Part shown: one piece after another, positions 9,600 through 17,214 of the stretch
Numbering within the stretch: position 1 is the first letter of the stretch
How the letters are laid out: each line of letters starts with the position of its first letter
NCBI RefSeq assembly: GCF_031846385.1
Contig: NZ_JAVRHV010000002.1
Coordinates: 1 to 64,000, forward strand
DNA from: Urechidicola vernalis
Lineage (GTDB): Bacteria; Bacteroidota; Bacteroidia; Flavobacteriales; Flavobacteriaceae
Length of the DNA stretch: 64,000 bases
Reading direction: 5' to 3'
Position numbers and translations under genes: made by a program
Notes under the pieces: model-generated
Told to the model about the DNA's origin: nothing
Seen by the model: only the letters and a program-made list of their open reading frames with translations
Databases searched by the model: none

Positions 9600-11012
9600 T
9601 TAACTCAAAGTTGAAGGACAAACATAATCTGTCACTTCTACTCCTGCTTCTTTAATTGCTTTGTAACCACCTGCTACATCAACTAAATTATGAATTCCTC
9701 TACTTTTAAGAATTGATGCTGCAATAACAGATCTATATCCACCTTGGCAATGGACATAAAATGTTTCGTCTTGTGGATAATCATTCAAATGACTATTCAA
9801 TGCATCTAAAGAGGTATGTTTTGCATCGGCAACATGCTCTGCTTTAAACTCTCCTTCTTTACGAACATCAAATACAGGGATTTTGTTTTCTAATCGACTC
9901 TTAAATTCATCAGCTGAAATTGATGTAATGGTATCATATTCTTTAGATGATTTTTTCCAGTTTTCAAATCCACCTTCTAAATATCCTAAGGTATTATCAA
10001 AACCAACACGTGCCAATCTTGTAACAGTTTCTTCTTCTCTCCCCTCTGGAGTAACCAAAAGAATTGGCTGACTAACATCTGCTATCAAAGCCCCTACCCA
10101 AGGTGCAAAGCCACCGTCTATTCCAATAAATATAGAATTTGGTATATGCCCTTTAATAAACTCTGATTGATGACGAACATCTAATACAACTGCTCCAGTT
10201 TCCGTAGCCATTGCTTCAAAATCTAAAGGTGACAATGGCTGAGATGCTTTTTCCATAACATCATCAAAACTCTTATACCCTTGAATATTCATCATCACGT
10301 TTTGTGGAAAATATTTTGGCGGTGCTGTAAGACCGGTAAGCAATTCTTTAATAAACTCCTCTTTGGTCATATCCGCTCTCAAAGCATAGTTTACTGCTTT
10401 CTGATTTCCTAAAGTATCCGTAGTTTCCTTACTCATTTTCTTTCCACATGCAGATCCTGCCCCATGATTTGGATATACAATTAAATCATCGCTTAAAGGC
10501 ATAATTTTAGTACGCAAAGAATCGAATAAATGCCCTGCTAAAATCTCCTCGGTCAAATCAGAAACCACATGCTGTGCTAGATCAGGTCTACCAACATCGC
10601 CAATAAATAACGTATCTCCGGTTACAATACCATGTTCTTTACCATTTTCATCGAATAATAAATAAGTCGTACTTTCCATTGTATGACCAGGCGTATGCAA
10701 TACCTTAATCTGATATTCACCAACTTTAAAAATTTGATTATCCTCTGCTATTAAGGCATCATAATTTGGTTTTGCTGTTGGCCCAAAAACAATAGTTGCC
10801 CCTGTTTTATTCTTTAAATCTAAATGACCACTAACAAAATCAGCATGAAAATGTGTTTCAAAAATATATTTGATTTTCGCATTATCCGCTGCTGCTCTAT
10901 CTAAATAAGGCTGCACCTCTCTTAATGGATCAATAATAACCGCTTCGCCTTTACTCTCGATATAATATGCGGCATGAGCAAGACATCCTGTATAAATTTG
11001 TTCTACTTTCAT
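9600..11012 (-). CDS. CstB-like persulfide dioxygenase / pseudorhodanese / rhodanese fusion
   Basis: 470 residues from the ATG at 11012. An ATG at 11057 would add 15 residues, but family members begin at MKVEQIYTGCLA. The metallo-beta-lactamase domain (about 1-240) has the iron-site motif THFHADFVSGH (His54, His56, Asp58), the HTPGHT motif and Cys10 in the YTGCLA segment. The first rhodanese repeat (about 255-350, LDVRHQSEF) lacks an active cysteine. The second (about 360-460) has the Cys422 loop HCQGGYRS. This order equals Staphylococcus CstB, which oxidises thiol persulfides to sulfite and thiosulfate. A TauE-type permease gene lies 64 bases upstream, as in cst operons. Confidence 0.85.
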   Translation of the reverse strand: MKVEQIYTGCLAHAAYYIESKGEAVIIDPLREVQPYLDRAAADNAKIKYIFETHFHADFVSGHLDLKNKTGATIVFGPTAKPNYDALIAEDNQIFKVGEYQIKVLHTPGHTMESTTYLLFDENGKEHGIVTGDTLFIGDVGRPDLAQHVVSDLTEEILAGHLFDSLRTKIMPLSDDLIVYPNHGAGSACGKKMSKETTDTLGNQKAVNYALRADMTKEEFIKELLTGLTAPPKYFPQNVMMNIQGYKSFDDVMEKASQPLSPLDFEAMATETGAVVLDVRHQSEFIKGHIPNSIFIGIDGGFAPWVGALIADVSQPILLVTPEGREEETVTRLARVGFDNTLGYLEGGFENWKKSSKEYDTITSISADEFKSRLENKIPVFDVRKEGEFKAEHVADAKHTSLDALNSHLNDYPQDETFYVHCQGGYRSVIAASILKSRGIHNLVDVAGGYKAIKEAGVEVTDYVCPSTLS

Positions 11013-11076
11013 TTTATTTAAATATTTAGCAAAATTACCATAAATGATTTCATTCATAGCAATTCATAATTATTAT

Positions 11077-11883
11077 TTATTGTCTAGAAAATTCTTTGAT
11101 TAATATATAAATACCCATAGCCAATACGAACCAACCAAATCCTTTTTTCAATTTTTTTCCTTCTATAAAATTGTTCAAATACAAACCAACGTACATACCT
11201 ACTATTGAAAATGCAGAGAACAGCAACAAAAACACCCAATCAATTTCAATATTCTGAACATCACCTAAAAACCCGATAAGAGAATTTATAGATACAATCA
11301 AGAGCGAGGTTGCTACTGCTCTTTTCATAGGTATTTTAACTAGCATAACCAATGCAGGAATAATTAAAAATCCGCCACCTGCACCGATAATACCCGTAAT
11401 AAATCCAATTAATATAGCCTGAATTATAATTAATGGAATATTAAGATTTATAGCGTAATTTTCATCTTCAACATCACCATTTCTTCCATTTATCATGGCA
11501 AATGATGAAAGCAACATAATTATTGCAAACAAAAGCATGATAGCAGTGTGTTTTGATAACGTAAAGTATGTAAACAACACTATTTCCTCTGGAATTGCAG
11601 GAACAATATATTTTCTAGATATATAAACGGCTATAAATGCCGGAATTGCAAAAATAAAAGCGGCTTTAAAATCAACTTTTTTCTTTTTAACATTTTTAAC
11701 CGTTCCTACTAATGCTGAAGACCCCACAACAAATAATGAATATGCTGTTGCTGTTACTGGATGAATATGTAAGAGATAAACCAAAATTGGAACTGTTAGA
11801 ATTGAACCACCACCTCCAATAAGCCCTAAGACTATTCCAATTAGAAGCGCTCCAAAATATCCGATTATCTCCGTTATACCCAT
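11077..11883 (-). CDS. TauE/SafE (TSUP) family permease, probable sulfite/organosulfonate exporter
   Basis: 268 residues, about eight hydrophobic helices in two halves. Each half opens with the family glycine signature: GIVLGLIGGGGSILTVP near residue 20 and GFITGIIGAGGGFLIIP near residue 160. TSUP proteins move small sulfur anions or sulfonates across the inner membrane. Its position just before a CstB-like persulfide dioxygenase points to export of sulfite or thiosulfate (inference). A perfect palindrome is centred 55 bases before its ATG and is probably bound by the adjacent Crp/Fnr protein. Confidence 0.87.
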   Translation of the reverse strand: MGITEIIGYFGALLIGIVLGLIGGGGSILTVPILVYLLHIHPVTATAYSLFVVGSSALVGTVKNVKKKKVDFKAAFIFAIPAFIAVYISRKYIVPAIPEEIVLFTYFTLSKHTAIMLLFAIIMLLSSFAMINGRNGDVEDENYAINLNIPLIIIQAILIGFITGIIGAGGGFLIIPALVMLVKIPMKRAVATSLLIVSINSLIGFLGDVQNIEIDWVFLLLFSAFSIVGMYVGLYLNNFIEGKKLKKGFGWFVLAMGIYILIKEFSRQ

Positions 11884-11901
11884 GTACTATTTATTTTTAA
11901 A

Positions 11902-11945
11902 CAAATTAACAATCAATTAATTTAGCATACAGTAACATTTGTTAC
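11902..11945 (-). promoter_or_regulatory. Probable Crp/Fnr operator and -7 box upstream of tauE
   Basis: The 14-bp perfect palindrome GTAACA-TT-TGTTAC occupies 11932-11945. A -7-like box TTAATTTG (one mismatch to TAnnTTTG) is at 11902-11909 on the minus strand. The centre-to-centre distance is 33 bases. The same arrangement recurs upstream of the YeeE gene. The spacing fits an activator bound near -41. Confidence 0.6.
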
Positions 11946-11952
11946 GGAATTA

Positions 11953-12585
11953 TTATTGAGGCAATAATACAATTCTATTACGATGTAGTTCAATTTTTCT
12001 TTCTTTCTCCAAAGCCTTTAAAAGCCTAGAAATCACCACCCTAGAAGTATGTAAATCATACGCAATTTCTTGATGTGTAGCACTAATAATATTATCTTTT
12101 GTAACCTTTGCTTTTTCGGTTAAATACGTAAACAAGCGTTCATCCATTTTTAAAAATGCTATTTTATCTATGGTGTCTAGCATTTCCATAAAACGATTGT
12201 GATAACTATCAAAAACAAAATTTCTCCAAGATTTATATTTAGAGGTCCACTCCTCCATTTTTTGGATAGGAATCATTATCAATTTTGCATCGGTTTCAGA
12301 AATCGCTTTTATTTCACTTTTAGATTGCCCTAGGCAGCAAGATAACGTCATTGCACAAGTATCTCCTTTTTCTAAAAAGTAAAGCAGCAATTCATCCCCT
12401 TCTTTATCTTCTCTTAAAATTTTAATTACTCCATGAATTAAAAGCGGCATAGATTTCACATACGAACCAACTTCCATTAGGGTAAAGTCTTCTGGAACTT
12501 CCTTAAACAGTCCTACTTCATTAATTTCTTGTAGTAATGCATCCTCGAAAAGATGTCCGTAATTAGCTTTTAACTCTTGAATCAT
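11953..12585 (-). CDS. Crp/Fnr-family transcriptional regulator with cysteine cluster
   Basis: 210 residues: a cyclic-nucleotide-like sensor domain (about 10-120), a dimer helix, and a C-terminal winged helix-turn-helix (about 145-205, HQEIAYDLHTSRVVISRLLKAL). Three cysteines cluster in the sensor (Cys77, Cys83, Cys84 in CAMTLSCCLG). This suggests redox or sulfane-sulfur sensing rather than cAMP binding (inference). It lies inside the sulfur module, between the YeeE pair and the TauE/CstB pair. Near-identical palindromes precede both transcription units, so it probably controls both. No iron-sulfur four-cysteine Fnr pattern is visible. Confidence 0.88.
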   Translation of the reverse strand: MIQELKANYGHLFEDALLQEINEVGLFKEVPEDFTLMEVGSYVKSMPLLIHGVIKILREDKEGDELLLYFLEKGDTCAMTLSCCLGQSKSEIKAISETDAKLIMIPIQKMEEWTSKYKSWRNFVFDSYHNRFMEMLDTIDKIAFLKMDERLFTYLTEKAKVTKDNIISATHQEIAYDLHTSRVVISRLLKALEKERKIELHRNRIVLLPQ

Positions 12586-12603
12586 TCCGCAAAGATAACA
12601 CTA

Positions 12604-13017
12604 TTAATGAGGTAATTTATCCTTTAAAACTCCATATAAATAGGTCCCGACAACTGCTGATACTAAAACAACAATAATTGGAACAAACCCAGCACCAACT
12701 AATACATACATAGGTCCAGGACATGCACCAGCTAAAGCCCATCCTAAGCCAAATAAAATACCTCCTATTAAATATCTTTTAACTCCTTTATCTTTTGGGT
12801 CGATTTTAATTTGCTCGCCATAAAACGACTTTATTTTTTTTGACTTTATAAATTGTGTTACAATAATACCCAGCACCAAAGCAGAGCCAATAATACCATA
12901 CATATGAAATGCTCTAAACTGAAACATTTCGAAAATTCTAAACCATGATGCAGCTTCAGATTTGAATAAAACAATTCCAAAAAACACTCCTATAACTAAA
13001 TAAACTATACTTTTCAT
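12604..13017 (-). CDS. YeeE/YedE-type sulfur transport protein, C-terminal half (split)
   Basis: 137 residues with four hydrophobic helices and the signature GWALAGACPGPMYVLVGAG, whose cysteine is the thiosulfate/persulfide relay residue in the YeeE/TsuA family. Full YeeE proteins are about 350 residues. Here the two halves are separate genes 3 bases apart, a common arrangement (DUF6691 type). It probably forms a heterodimeric inner-membrane importer for thiosulfate or related sulfane sulfur with the product of the upstream gene. Confidence 0.85.
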   Translation of the reverse strand: MKSIVYLVIGVFFGIVLFKSEAASWFRIFEMFQFRAFHMYGIIGSALVLGIIVTQFIKSKKIKSFYGEQIKIDPKDKGVKRYLIGGILFGLGWALAGACPGPMYVLVGAGFVPIIVVLVSAVVGTYLYGVLKDKLPH

Positions 13018-13020
13018 CTT

Positions 13021-13578
13021 CTAAAATATTAAGGGGAACAATATATGAACCATTAAGAGTCCTCCAATAAAAAAGCCAATAACTGCTATTAATGATGGTA
13101 ATTGTAAATTACTTAGCCCTGATATTGCATGTCCTGAGGTACACCCACCAGCATAACGTGCTCCAAAGCCAACTAACAACCCACCTCCTACTAATACAAT
13201 CAAATTCTTTACATTTCCAAAAACGGACATATCAAACAATTCTGTAGGCATATAGGCAGTTCCTGCACTTTTAAAACCCATCTCGTGTAGGTCATTTACA
13301 GTTTCCGGATTTAAATTTACTGCATCTGAAATGGTAAGGTAATTGGCAGCAATATACCCCCCTATCAATGCACCAACGGCTACAATTAAATTCCAGCGTT
13401 GTGCTTTCCAATCAAAGTTGAAAAAATTGACTTTTTTACCTGCTCCGCCTATAGCACAAATAGTTCTTAAATTCGATGACATTCCAAATCGTTTTCCTAC
13501 CATTAATAATAAGAAAAGAGTAAATCCAATTAAGGGGCCAGAAACAAACCATGGCCAAGGGTTAAATAAAAATTCCAT
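13021..13578 (-). CDS. YeeE/YedE-type sulfur transport protein, N-terminal half (split)
   Basis: 185 residues with about five hydrophobic helices and the family motif RYAGGCTSGHAISG (relay cysteine), followed by a GFFIGG helix. It is the first gene of the sulfur module. A probable Crp/Fnr operator is centred 54 bases upstream of its ATG. With the next gene it should make the thiosulfate or persulfide-sulfur importer; the transported species is inferred from the family. Confidence 0.87.
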   Translation of the reverse strand: MEFLFNPWPWFVSGPLIGFTLFLLLMVGKRFGMSSNLRTICAIGGAGKKVNFFNFDWKAQRWNLIVAVGALIGGYIAANYLTISDAVNLNPETVNDLHEMGFKSAGTAYMPTELFDMSVFGNVKNLIVLVGGGLLVGFGARYAGGCTSGHAISGLSNLQLPSLIAVIGFFIGGLLMVHILFPLIF

Positions 13579-13595
13579 ATTAAATGTTTTGAATG

Positions 13596-13639
13596 CAAAA
13601 TAAGGTAATTAAATAAAAACGCTGCGCAACTTTTGTTAC
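13596..13639 (-). promoter_or_regulatory. Probable Crp/Fnr operator and -7 box upstream of the YeeE pair
   Basis: GCAACT-TT-TGTTAC at 13626-13639 matches 12 of 14 bases of the tauE operator. A -7-like box TTATTTTG lies at 13596-13603 (minus strand). The centre-to-centre distance is again 33 bases, the same as at tauE. Confidence 0.55.
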
Positions 13640-13717
13640 AGAGTAAAAGTTAAACGATTCAGAGCAAACAAATTGTATCAGACACAGTATGTCGTGCATA
13701 TAAAGTATGTGTGAATA

Positions 13718-13725
13718 TATATTTG
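13718..13725 (+). promoter_or_regulatory. Candidate -7 box for a short plus-strand transcript
   Basis: TATATTTG is an exact match to the Bacteroidota -7 consensus TAnnTTTG. It lies in the divergent gap, 71 bases upstream of a good terminator hairpin on the same strand, with no ORF between them. No convincing -33 TTG is present. Confidence 0.3.
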
Positions 13726-13731
13726 TACCAT

Positions 13732-13830
13732 CAATATATAATAAGAATTTTGAATTAATATCATCAGAAATCCCCACTGATTTTTGAGTTTTCCCAGGGC
13801 TGAATTGCAAATGTAATTCAGCTCTTTTTG
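13732..13830 (+). ncRNA. Candidate small RNA of about 100 nt (unrecognised)
   Basis: A stretch without ORF runs from just after a perfect -7 box to the T-run of a terminator hairpin on the same strand. It includes the G/C-rich patches AAATCCCCACTGA and TTTTCCCAGGGC, which stand out in AT-rich surroundings. I do not recognise a known RNA family. It could instead be a leader or attenuator of the GntR gene 76 bases downstream. Confidence 0.25.
13796..13829 (+). terminator. Terminator hairpin in the gap before the GntR gene
   Basis: GCTGAATT (13799-13806) pairs with AATTCAGC (13815-13822). Further inner and outer pairs tighten the loop to AAAT, and a TCTTTTT tail follows. No plus-strand gene ends here, so it may end a small RNA or act as an attenuator. 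Confidence 0.5.
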
Positions 13831-13866
13831 TTAAAGTTTGTATAAATTCAAATATTTATACCCATC

Positions 13867-13882
13867 TAGTACCTACCAGTTG
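13867..13882. promoter_or_regulatory. Candidate operator upstream of the GntR-galK-galT operon
   Basis: TAGTACCTACCAGTTG is an imperfect palindrome around CTAGTAC/CTACCAG, 24 bases before the regulator's start. Its TACCTACC core recurs in the susC upstream region. It is a candidate autoregulatory site; evidence is positional only. Confidence 0.25.
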
Positions 13883-13905
13883 TAAAAAAAATTTAACTTT
13901 ACGAC

Positions 13906-14904
13906 ATGGGTATAATATCAATTCAAAACAATTCCGGCATTCCTAAGTATCGACAAATTATAACTTCGGTCGAACAAGCAATAGAAACGAATGTTTTAAT
14001 AAAAGGAGATCAACTACCATCTATTAATACTATTAGAAAAGAGTTCTCGCTTTCTAGAGATACTGTCTTGCTTGCTTTTAATGAATTAAAATTGAGAGGA
14101 ATTGTAGAGTCGGTTGCTGGTAAAGGCTACTATGTAAAAAGTACAAAAACTAAGACTAAGCAAAAAGTTTTTTTATTGTTTGATGAATTGAATGCCTTTA
14201 AAGAAAACCTATATCATTCATTTATTACCAATTTAGATAGCAATATTGATGTGGATATTTACTTCCATCATTTCAATATTGATGTTTTCGAAAGTTTAAT
14301 AAAAAATAATGCTGGAAATTACAACTACTATATCATTATGCCAGCAAATCTAGAGAATGCTCACTTTGCAATTGACAAACTTCCGAAAGACAAAGTAATC
14401 ATTTTAGATCAGACAAATCCAAATCTTATTAATTACACATCTATTTATCAAAATTTTGAAAGGGACATTTACAATTCTCTTACGGAAGTATTGTCCAAAA
14501 TAATCACCTACAATAAACTTGTATTGGTTTTTAAGGAAGACAAACAACCTTTAGGTATGCTAAACGGCTTTCAAAACTTCTGTTCAGAATTCAATTTAAA
14601 ATCAGAAGTAATTCTAAGAATGAGAAATAGAACTATTCATAAAGGAGATATTTATTTAGTCCCTGATGACCGAAGTCTAATTTTAGCCATTAAAAAAATA
14701 AAATCTTCAAAACTTACTTTAGGGAAAGACATCGGAATTATCTCTTACAATGAAACCCTTTTAAAAGAAATTGTTGCAGATGGAATTACTACAATATCGA
14801 CCGATTTCAACTATATGGGTAAGCGCCTTGCGGAGATAATCACACAAAAGGAAACGATTAAAATTGAAAACCCAACTTCAATTATCATTCGTAATTCAAT
14901 ATAA
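13906..14904 (+). CDS. GntR-type regulator with periplasmic-binding-protein-like sensor
   Basis: 332 residues. The N-terminal winged helix (about 8-78: GIPKYRQIITSVEQAI, then LPSINTIRKEFSLSRDTVLLAF) is a GntR DNA-binding domain. The rest (about 85-330) resembles the sugar-binding domain of LacI-type proteins, with SYNETLLKEIVADGITTIS near the end. GntR-LacI chimeras of this kind in Bacteroidota control sugar operons. The gene lies 31 bases before galK on the same strand, so it probably senses galactose or a derivative and controls galKT. Confidence 0.88.
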   Translation: MGIISIQNNSGIPKYRQIITSVEQAIETNVLIKGDQLPSINTIRKEFSLSRDTVLLAFNELKLRGIVESVAGKGYYVKSTKTKTKQKVFLLFDELNAFKENLYHSFITNLDSNIDVDIYFHHFNIDVFESLIKNNAGNYNYYIIMPANLENAHFAIDKLPKDKVIILDQTNPNLINYTSIYQNFERDIYNSLTEVLSKIITYNKLVLVFKEDKQPLGMLNGFQNFCSEFNLKSEVILRMRNRTIHKGDIYLVPDDRSLILAIKKIKSSKLTLGKDIGIISYNETLLKEIVADGITTISTDFNYMGKRLAEIITQKETIKIENPTSIIIRNSI

Positions 14905-14935
14905 AATTTGTAATAAACATTTACCAACCAGAACT

Positions 14936-16093
14936 ATGTCAGAAGTATTAACTAAAAATATATACGAGCATTTTATATCATCTCATCAGTATGAACCATT
15001 AGTCATATTTTCTCCCGGTAGGATAAACTTGATTGGAGAACATACCGATTACAATAATGGTTACGTACTTCCTGCGGCCATTGATAAAGGTATTGTTGCA
15101 GCCATTCAAAAAAACGGAACATTACAACAATGTAACGCTATTGCATATGATTTAAATGAATCTCATCAATTTGAATTAGAATCTATTGAACCCATTGAAA
15201 ACGGTGGCTGGCGGAATTACATTATAGGTGTAGTTGAGGAAGTTCAAAAATATGGAAAAATGCTTTCTGGTTTCAATATTGTATTTGGTGGAAATATTCC
15301 AAACGGGGCAGGAATGTCTTCCTCGGCGGCTGTTGAAAATAGCGTTGTTTTTGGCTTGAATGAAATTTTTGAGTTAGAATTGACAAAAGAAGAAATGATT
15401 CGAATATCACAACGAGCGGAACACAACTTTGCCAAAGTAAAATGCGGAATAATGGATCAATTCGCTAGTATGTTTGGTATCGAAAATCATGCCTTAATGC
15501 TTGATTGTAAGACCATGGAATCTAAGAGTACTGCCATAGATTTTGGAGACTATCAACTTTTATTAATTAACACAAACGTAAAACATAGTTTAACGGATAG
15601 CGCATACAATGACCGTCGTGAAAAATGTGAATCTATTGCAAAACTTTTGAAAAAGGAATCCTTAAGAGAAGTTACAAAAGAATCATTGGATTCCATAAAA
15701 GATAGAATTTCAGGTAACACGTATAAAAAAGGGCTGTATGTAATTGAAGAAAACGATAGAGTACTAAATACAGTAAAAGCTCTTGAGAGTAATAATTTAG
15801 AAGAAGTTGGAAATTTACTATACCAATCGCATGAAGGGTTACAACATCAATTTGAGGTAAGTTGCGAAGAGTTAGATTTTCTTGTTGACTTTACCAAAAA
15901 CACGGATGACGTTTTAGGTGCAAGAATGATGGGCGGTGGTTTCGGAGGCTGTACCATTAACTTAATTAAAACCTCAGCGGTTTGTTCTATCTCGGAAAAA
16001 GTTGAAAACGCATACAAGCAAAAATTTAAAAAGGATTGCAGCATTTACAATATTGCGCTATCTAACGGAACACACAAAACAACAACATTATGA
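14936..16093 (+). CDS. galK: Galactokinase
   Basis: 385 residues from the ATG at 14936 (MSEVLTKN). A longer frame from 14864 would overlap the regulator gene and adds an unrelated tail, so I reject it. GHMP kinase motifs are all present: the galactose-binding GRINLIGEHTDYNNGYVLP (about 28-46), the phosphate loop PNGAGMSSSAAVE, the catalytic aspartate region CGIMDQFAS, and the C-terminal GARMMGGGFGGCTI. It phosphorylates galactose at C1 in the Leloir pathway. Its stop overlaps the galT start as ATGA, so the pair is translationally coupled. Confidence 0.96.
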   Translation: MSEVLTKNIYEHFISSHQYEPLVIFSPGRINLIGEHTDYNNGYVLPAAIDKGIVAAIQKNGTLQQCNAIAYDLNESHQFELESIEPIENGGWRNYIIGVVEEVQKYGKMLSGFNIVFGGNIPNGAGMSSSAAVENSVVFGLNEIFELELTKEEMIRISQRAEHNFAKVKCGIMDQFASMFGIENHALMLDCKTMESKSTAIDFGDYQLLLINTNVKHSLTDSAYNDRREKCESIAKLLKKESLREVTKESLDSIKDRISGNTYKKGLYVIEENDRVLNTVKALESNNLEEVGNLLYQSHEGLQHQFEVSCEELDFLVDFTKNTDDVLGARMMGGGFGGCTINLIKTSAVCSISEKVENAYKQKFKKDCSIYNIALSNGTHKTTTL

Positions 16094-17109
16094 ATACCGA
16101 ATTACAAGACTATTCTCATAAAAGATTTAATATACTAACAGGTGAATGGGTTTTAGTATCTCCACATAGAGCAAAAAGACCTTGGCAAGGGCAAGAAGAA
16201 ACACCATCTACTGAAAAAAGACCGACGCATGATGAAAGTTGTTATTTATGTGCTGGAAATACTAGAATTAGTGGAGATGTAAATCCTAATTATACTGGCC
16301 CTTTTGTATTTACAAATGACTTTGCAGCGCTACAAAAAGATTCCCCAGATTTTAATTTCAATGATGGTTTATTTAAGGCTGAAAGTGAAAAAGGAATTTG
16401 TAGAGTAATTTGTTTTAGTCCAGATCACTCTAAAAGTTTAGCGGAAATGTCTGTTCCTAATATTCAAAAGGTAGTTGATACTTGGATAAAGGAATATAAA
16501 AACCTTGGTAATAACGAAGGAATTAATTACGTGCAAATTTTTGAAAACAAAGGCGCTGTAATGGGTTGTAGCAATCCTCATCCTCATGGACAAATTTGGA
16601 GTCAATCTAGTTTACCCAATGAAGTTCAAAAAAAGGACACACAACAGAAGAACTATTTTACAGAAAACAAATCATCTTTATTAGAAACATATATTGAAGA
16701 AGAATTAAATAAAGATGAGCGCATCATATTTAAAAATGACGACTTTGTTGTATTCGTTCCATTTTGGGCTATTTGGCCATTTGAAGCTATGATTGCACCT
16801 ATAAATCAACAATCTAGTATTTCTGAAATGAATGCAAATCAACAAAAAAATTATGCTGAAGCTATTTCTGTTCTAACAAAGGCATATGATAAATTGTTTA
16901 ATTGTTCGTTTCCTTATTCAAGCGGAATTCATCAAGCACCAACAAATAATGAAAACAACGATCATTGGCATTGGCATATGAGTTTTTATCCTCCATTATT
17001 GAGAAGTGCCACAGTTAAAAAGTTTATGGTAGGTTATGAAATGTTTGGATCTCCGCAACGCGACATTACAGCCGAAGGGGCCGCTTCAAGAATAAAAAAC
17101 TGCATTTAG
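16090..17109 (+). CDS. galT: Galactose-1-phosphate uridylyltransferase
   Basis: 339 residues, close to the E. coli enzyme. The nucleophile motif is NPHPHGQIW with His164 and His166; the second histidine has the same number as the E. coli catalytic residue. The zinc pair Cys51/Cys54 (CYLCAGN) and the C-terminal HWHWHMSFYPP histidines are also present. It swaps UMP between UDP-glucose and galactose-1-phosphate. No galE, galM or pgm is in the window, so those steps must be encoded elsewhere. Confidence 0.96.
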   Translation: MNTELQDYSHKRFNILTGEWVLVSPHRAKRPWQGQEETPSTEKRPTHDESCYLCAGNTRISGDVNPNYTGPFVFTNDFAALQKDSPDFNFNDGLFKAESEKGICRVICFSPDHSKSLAEMSVPNIQKVVDTWIKEYKNLGNNEGINYVQIFENKGAVMGCSNPHPHGQIWSQSSLPNEVQKKDTQQKNYFTENKSSLLETYIEEELNKDERIIFKNDDFVVFVPFWAIWPFEAMIAPINQQSSISEMNANQQKNYAEAISVLTKAYDKLFNCSFPYSSGIHQAPTNNENNDHWHWHMSFYPPLLRSATVKKFMVGYEMFGSPQRDITAEGAASRIKNCI

Positions 17110-17214
17110 TCTATAAGTTTTTACTTTATAGCGTAGAAACTAAATATAGGTTGTTAGAAACCAAAAAAATGTACTAAATTACGGGTTTAAATTAAAGATA
17201 AATCCAGTATAATT

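Noticed and set aside
11013..11057. 15-codon extension of the CstB-like protein
   Set aside because: The family begins at MKVEQIYTG; the extra residues look like leader DNA.
13580..13810. 76-codon minus-strand frame in the gap before the GntR gene
   Set aside because: It covers the YeeE promoter, the candidate operator and the terminator hairpin, and its residues show no protein-like pattern.
13841..13860. TATAAAT/ATTTATA inverted repeat upstream of the GntR gene
   Set aside because: It is pure AT in an AT-rich gap; such repeats arise easily by chance.
14864..14935. Upstream extension of galK
   Set aside because: It lies inside the regulator gene and adds residues unlike galactokinases; ATG at 14936 gives the normal N-terminus.
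17109..17134. Imperfect inverted repeat CTATAAG/CTTTATAG after galT
   Set aside because: It is short, AT-only and lacks a T-run, so it is not a convincing terminator.
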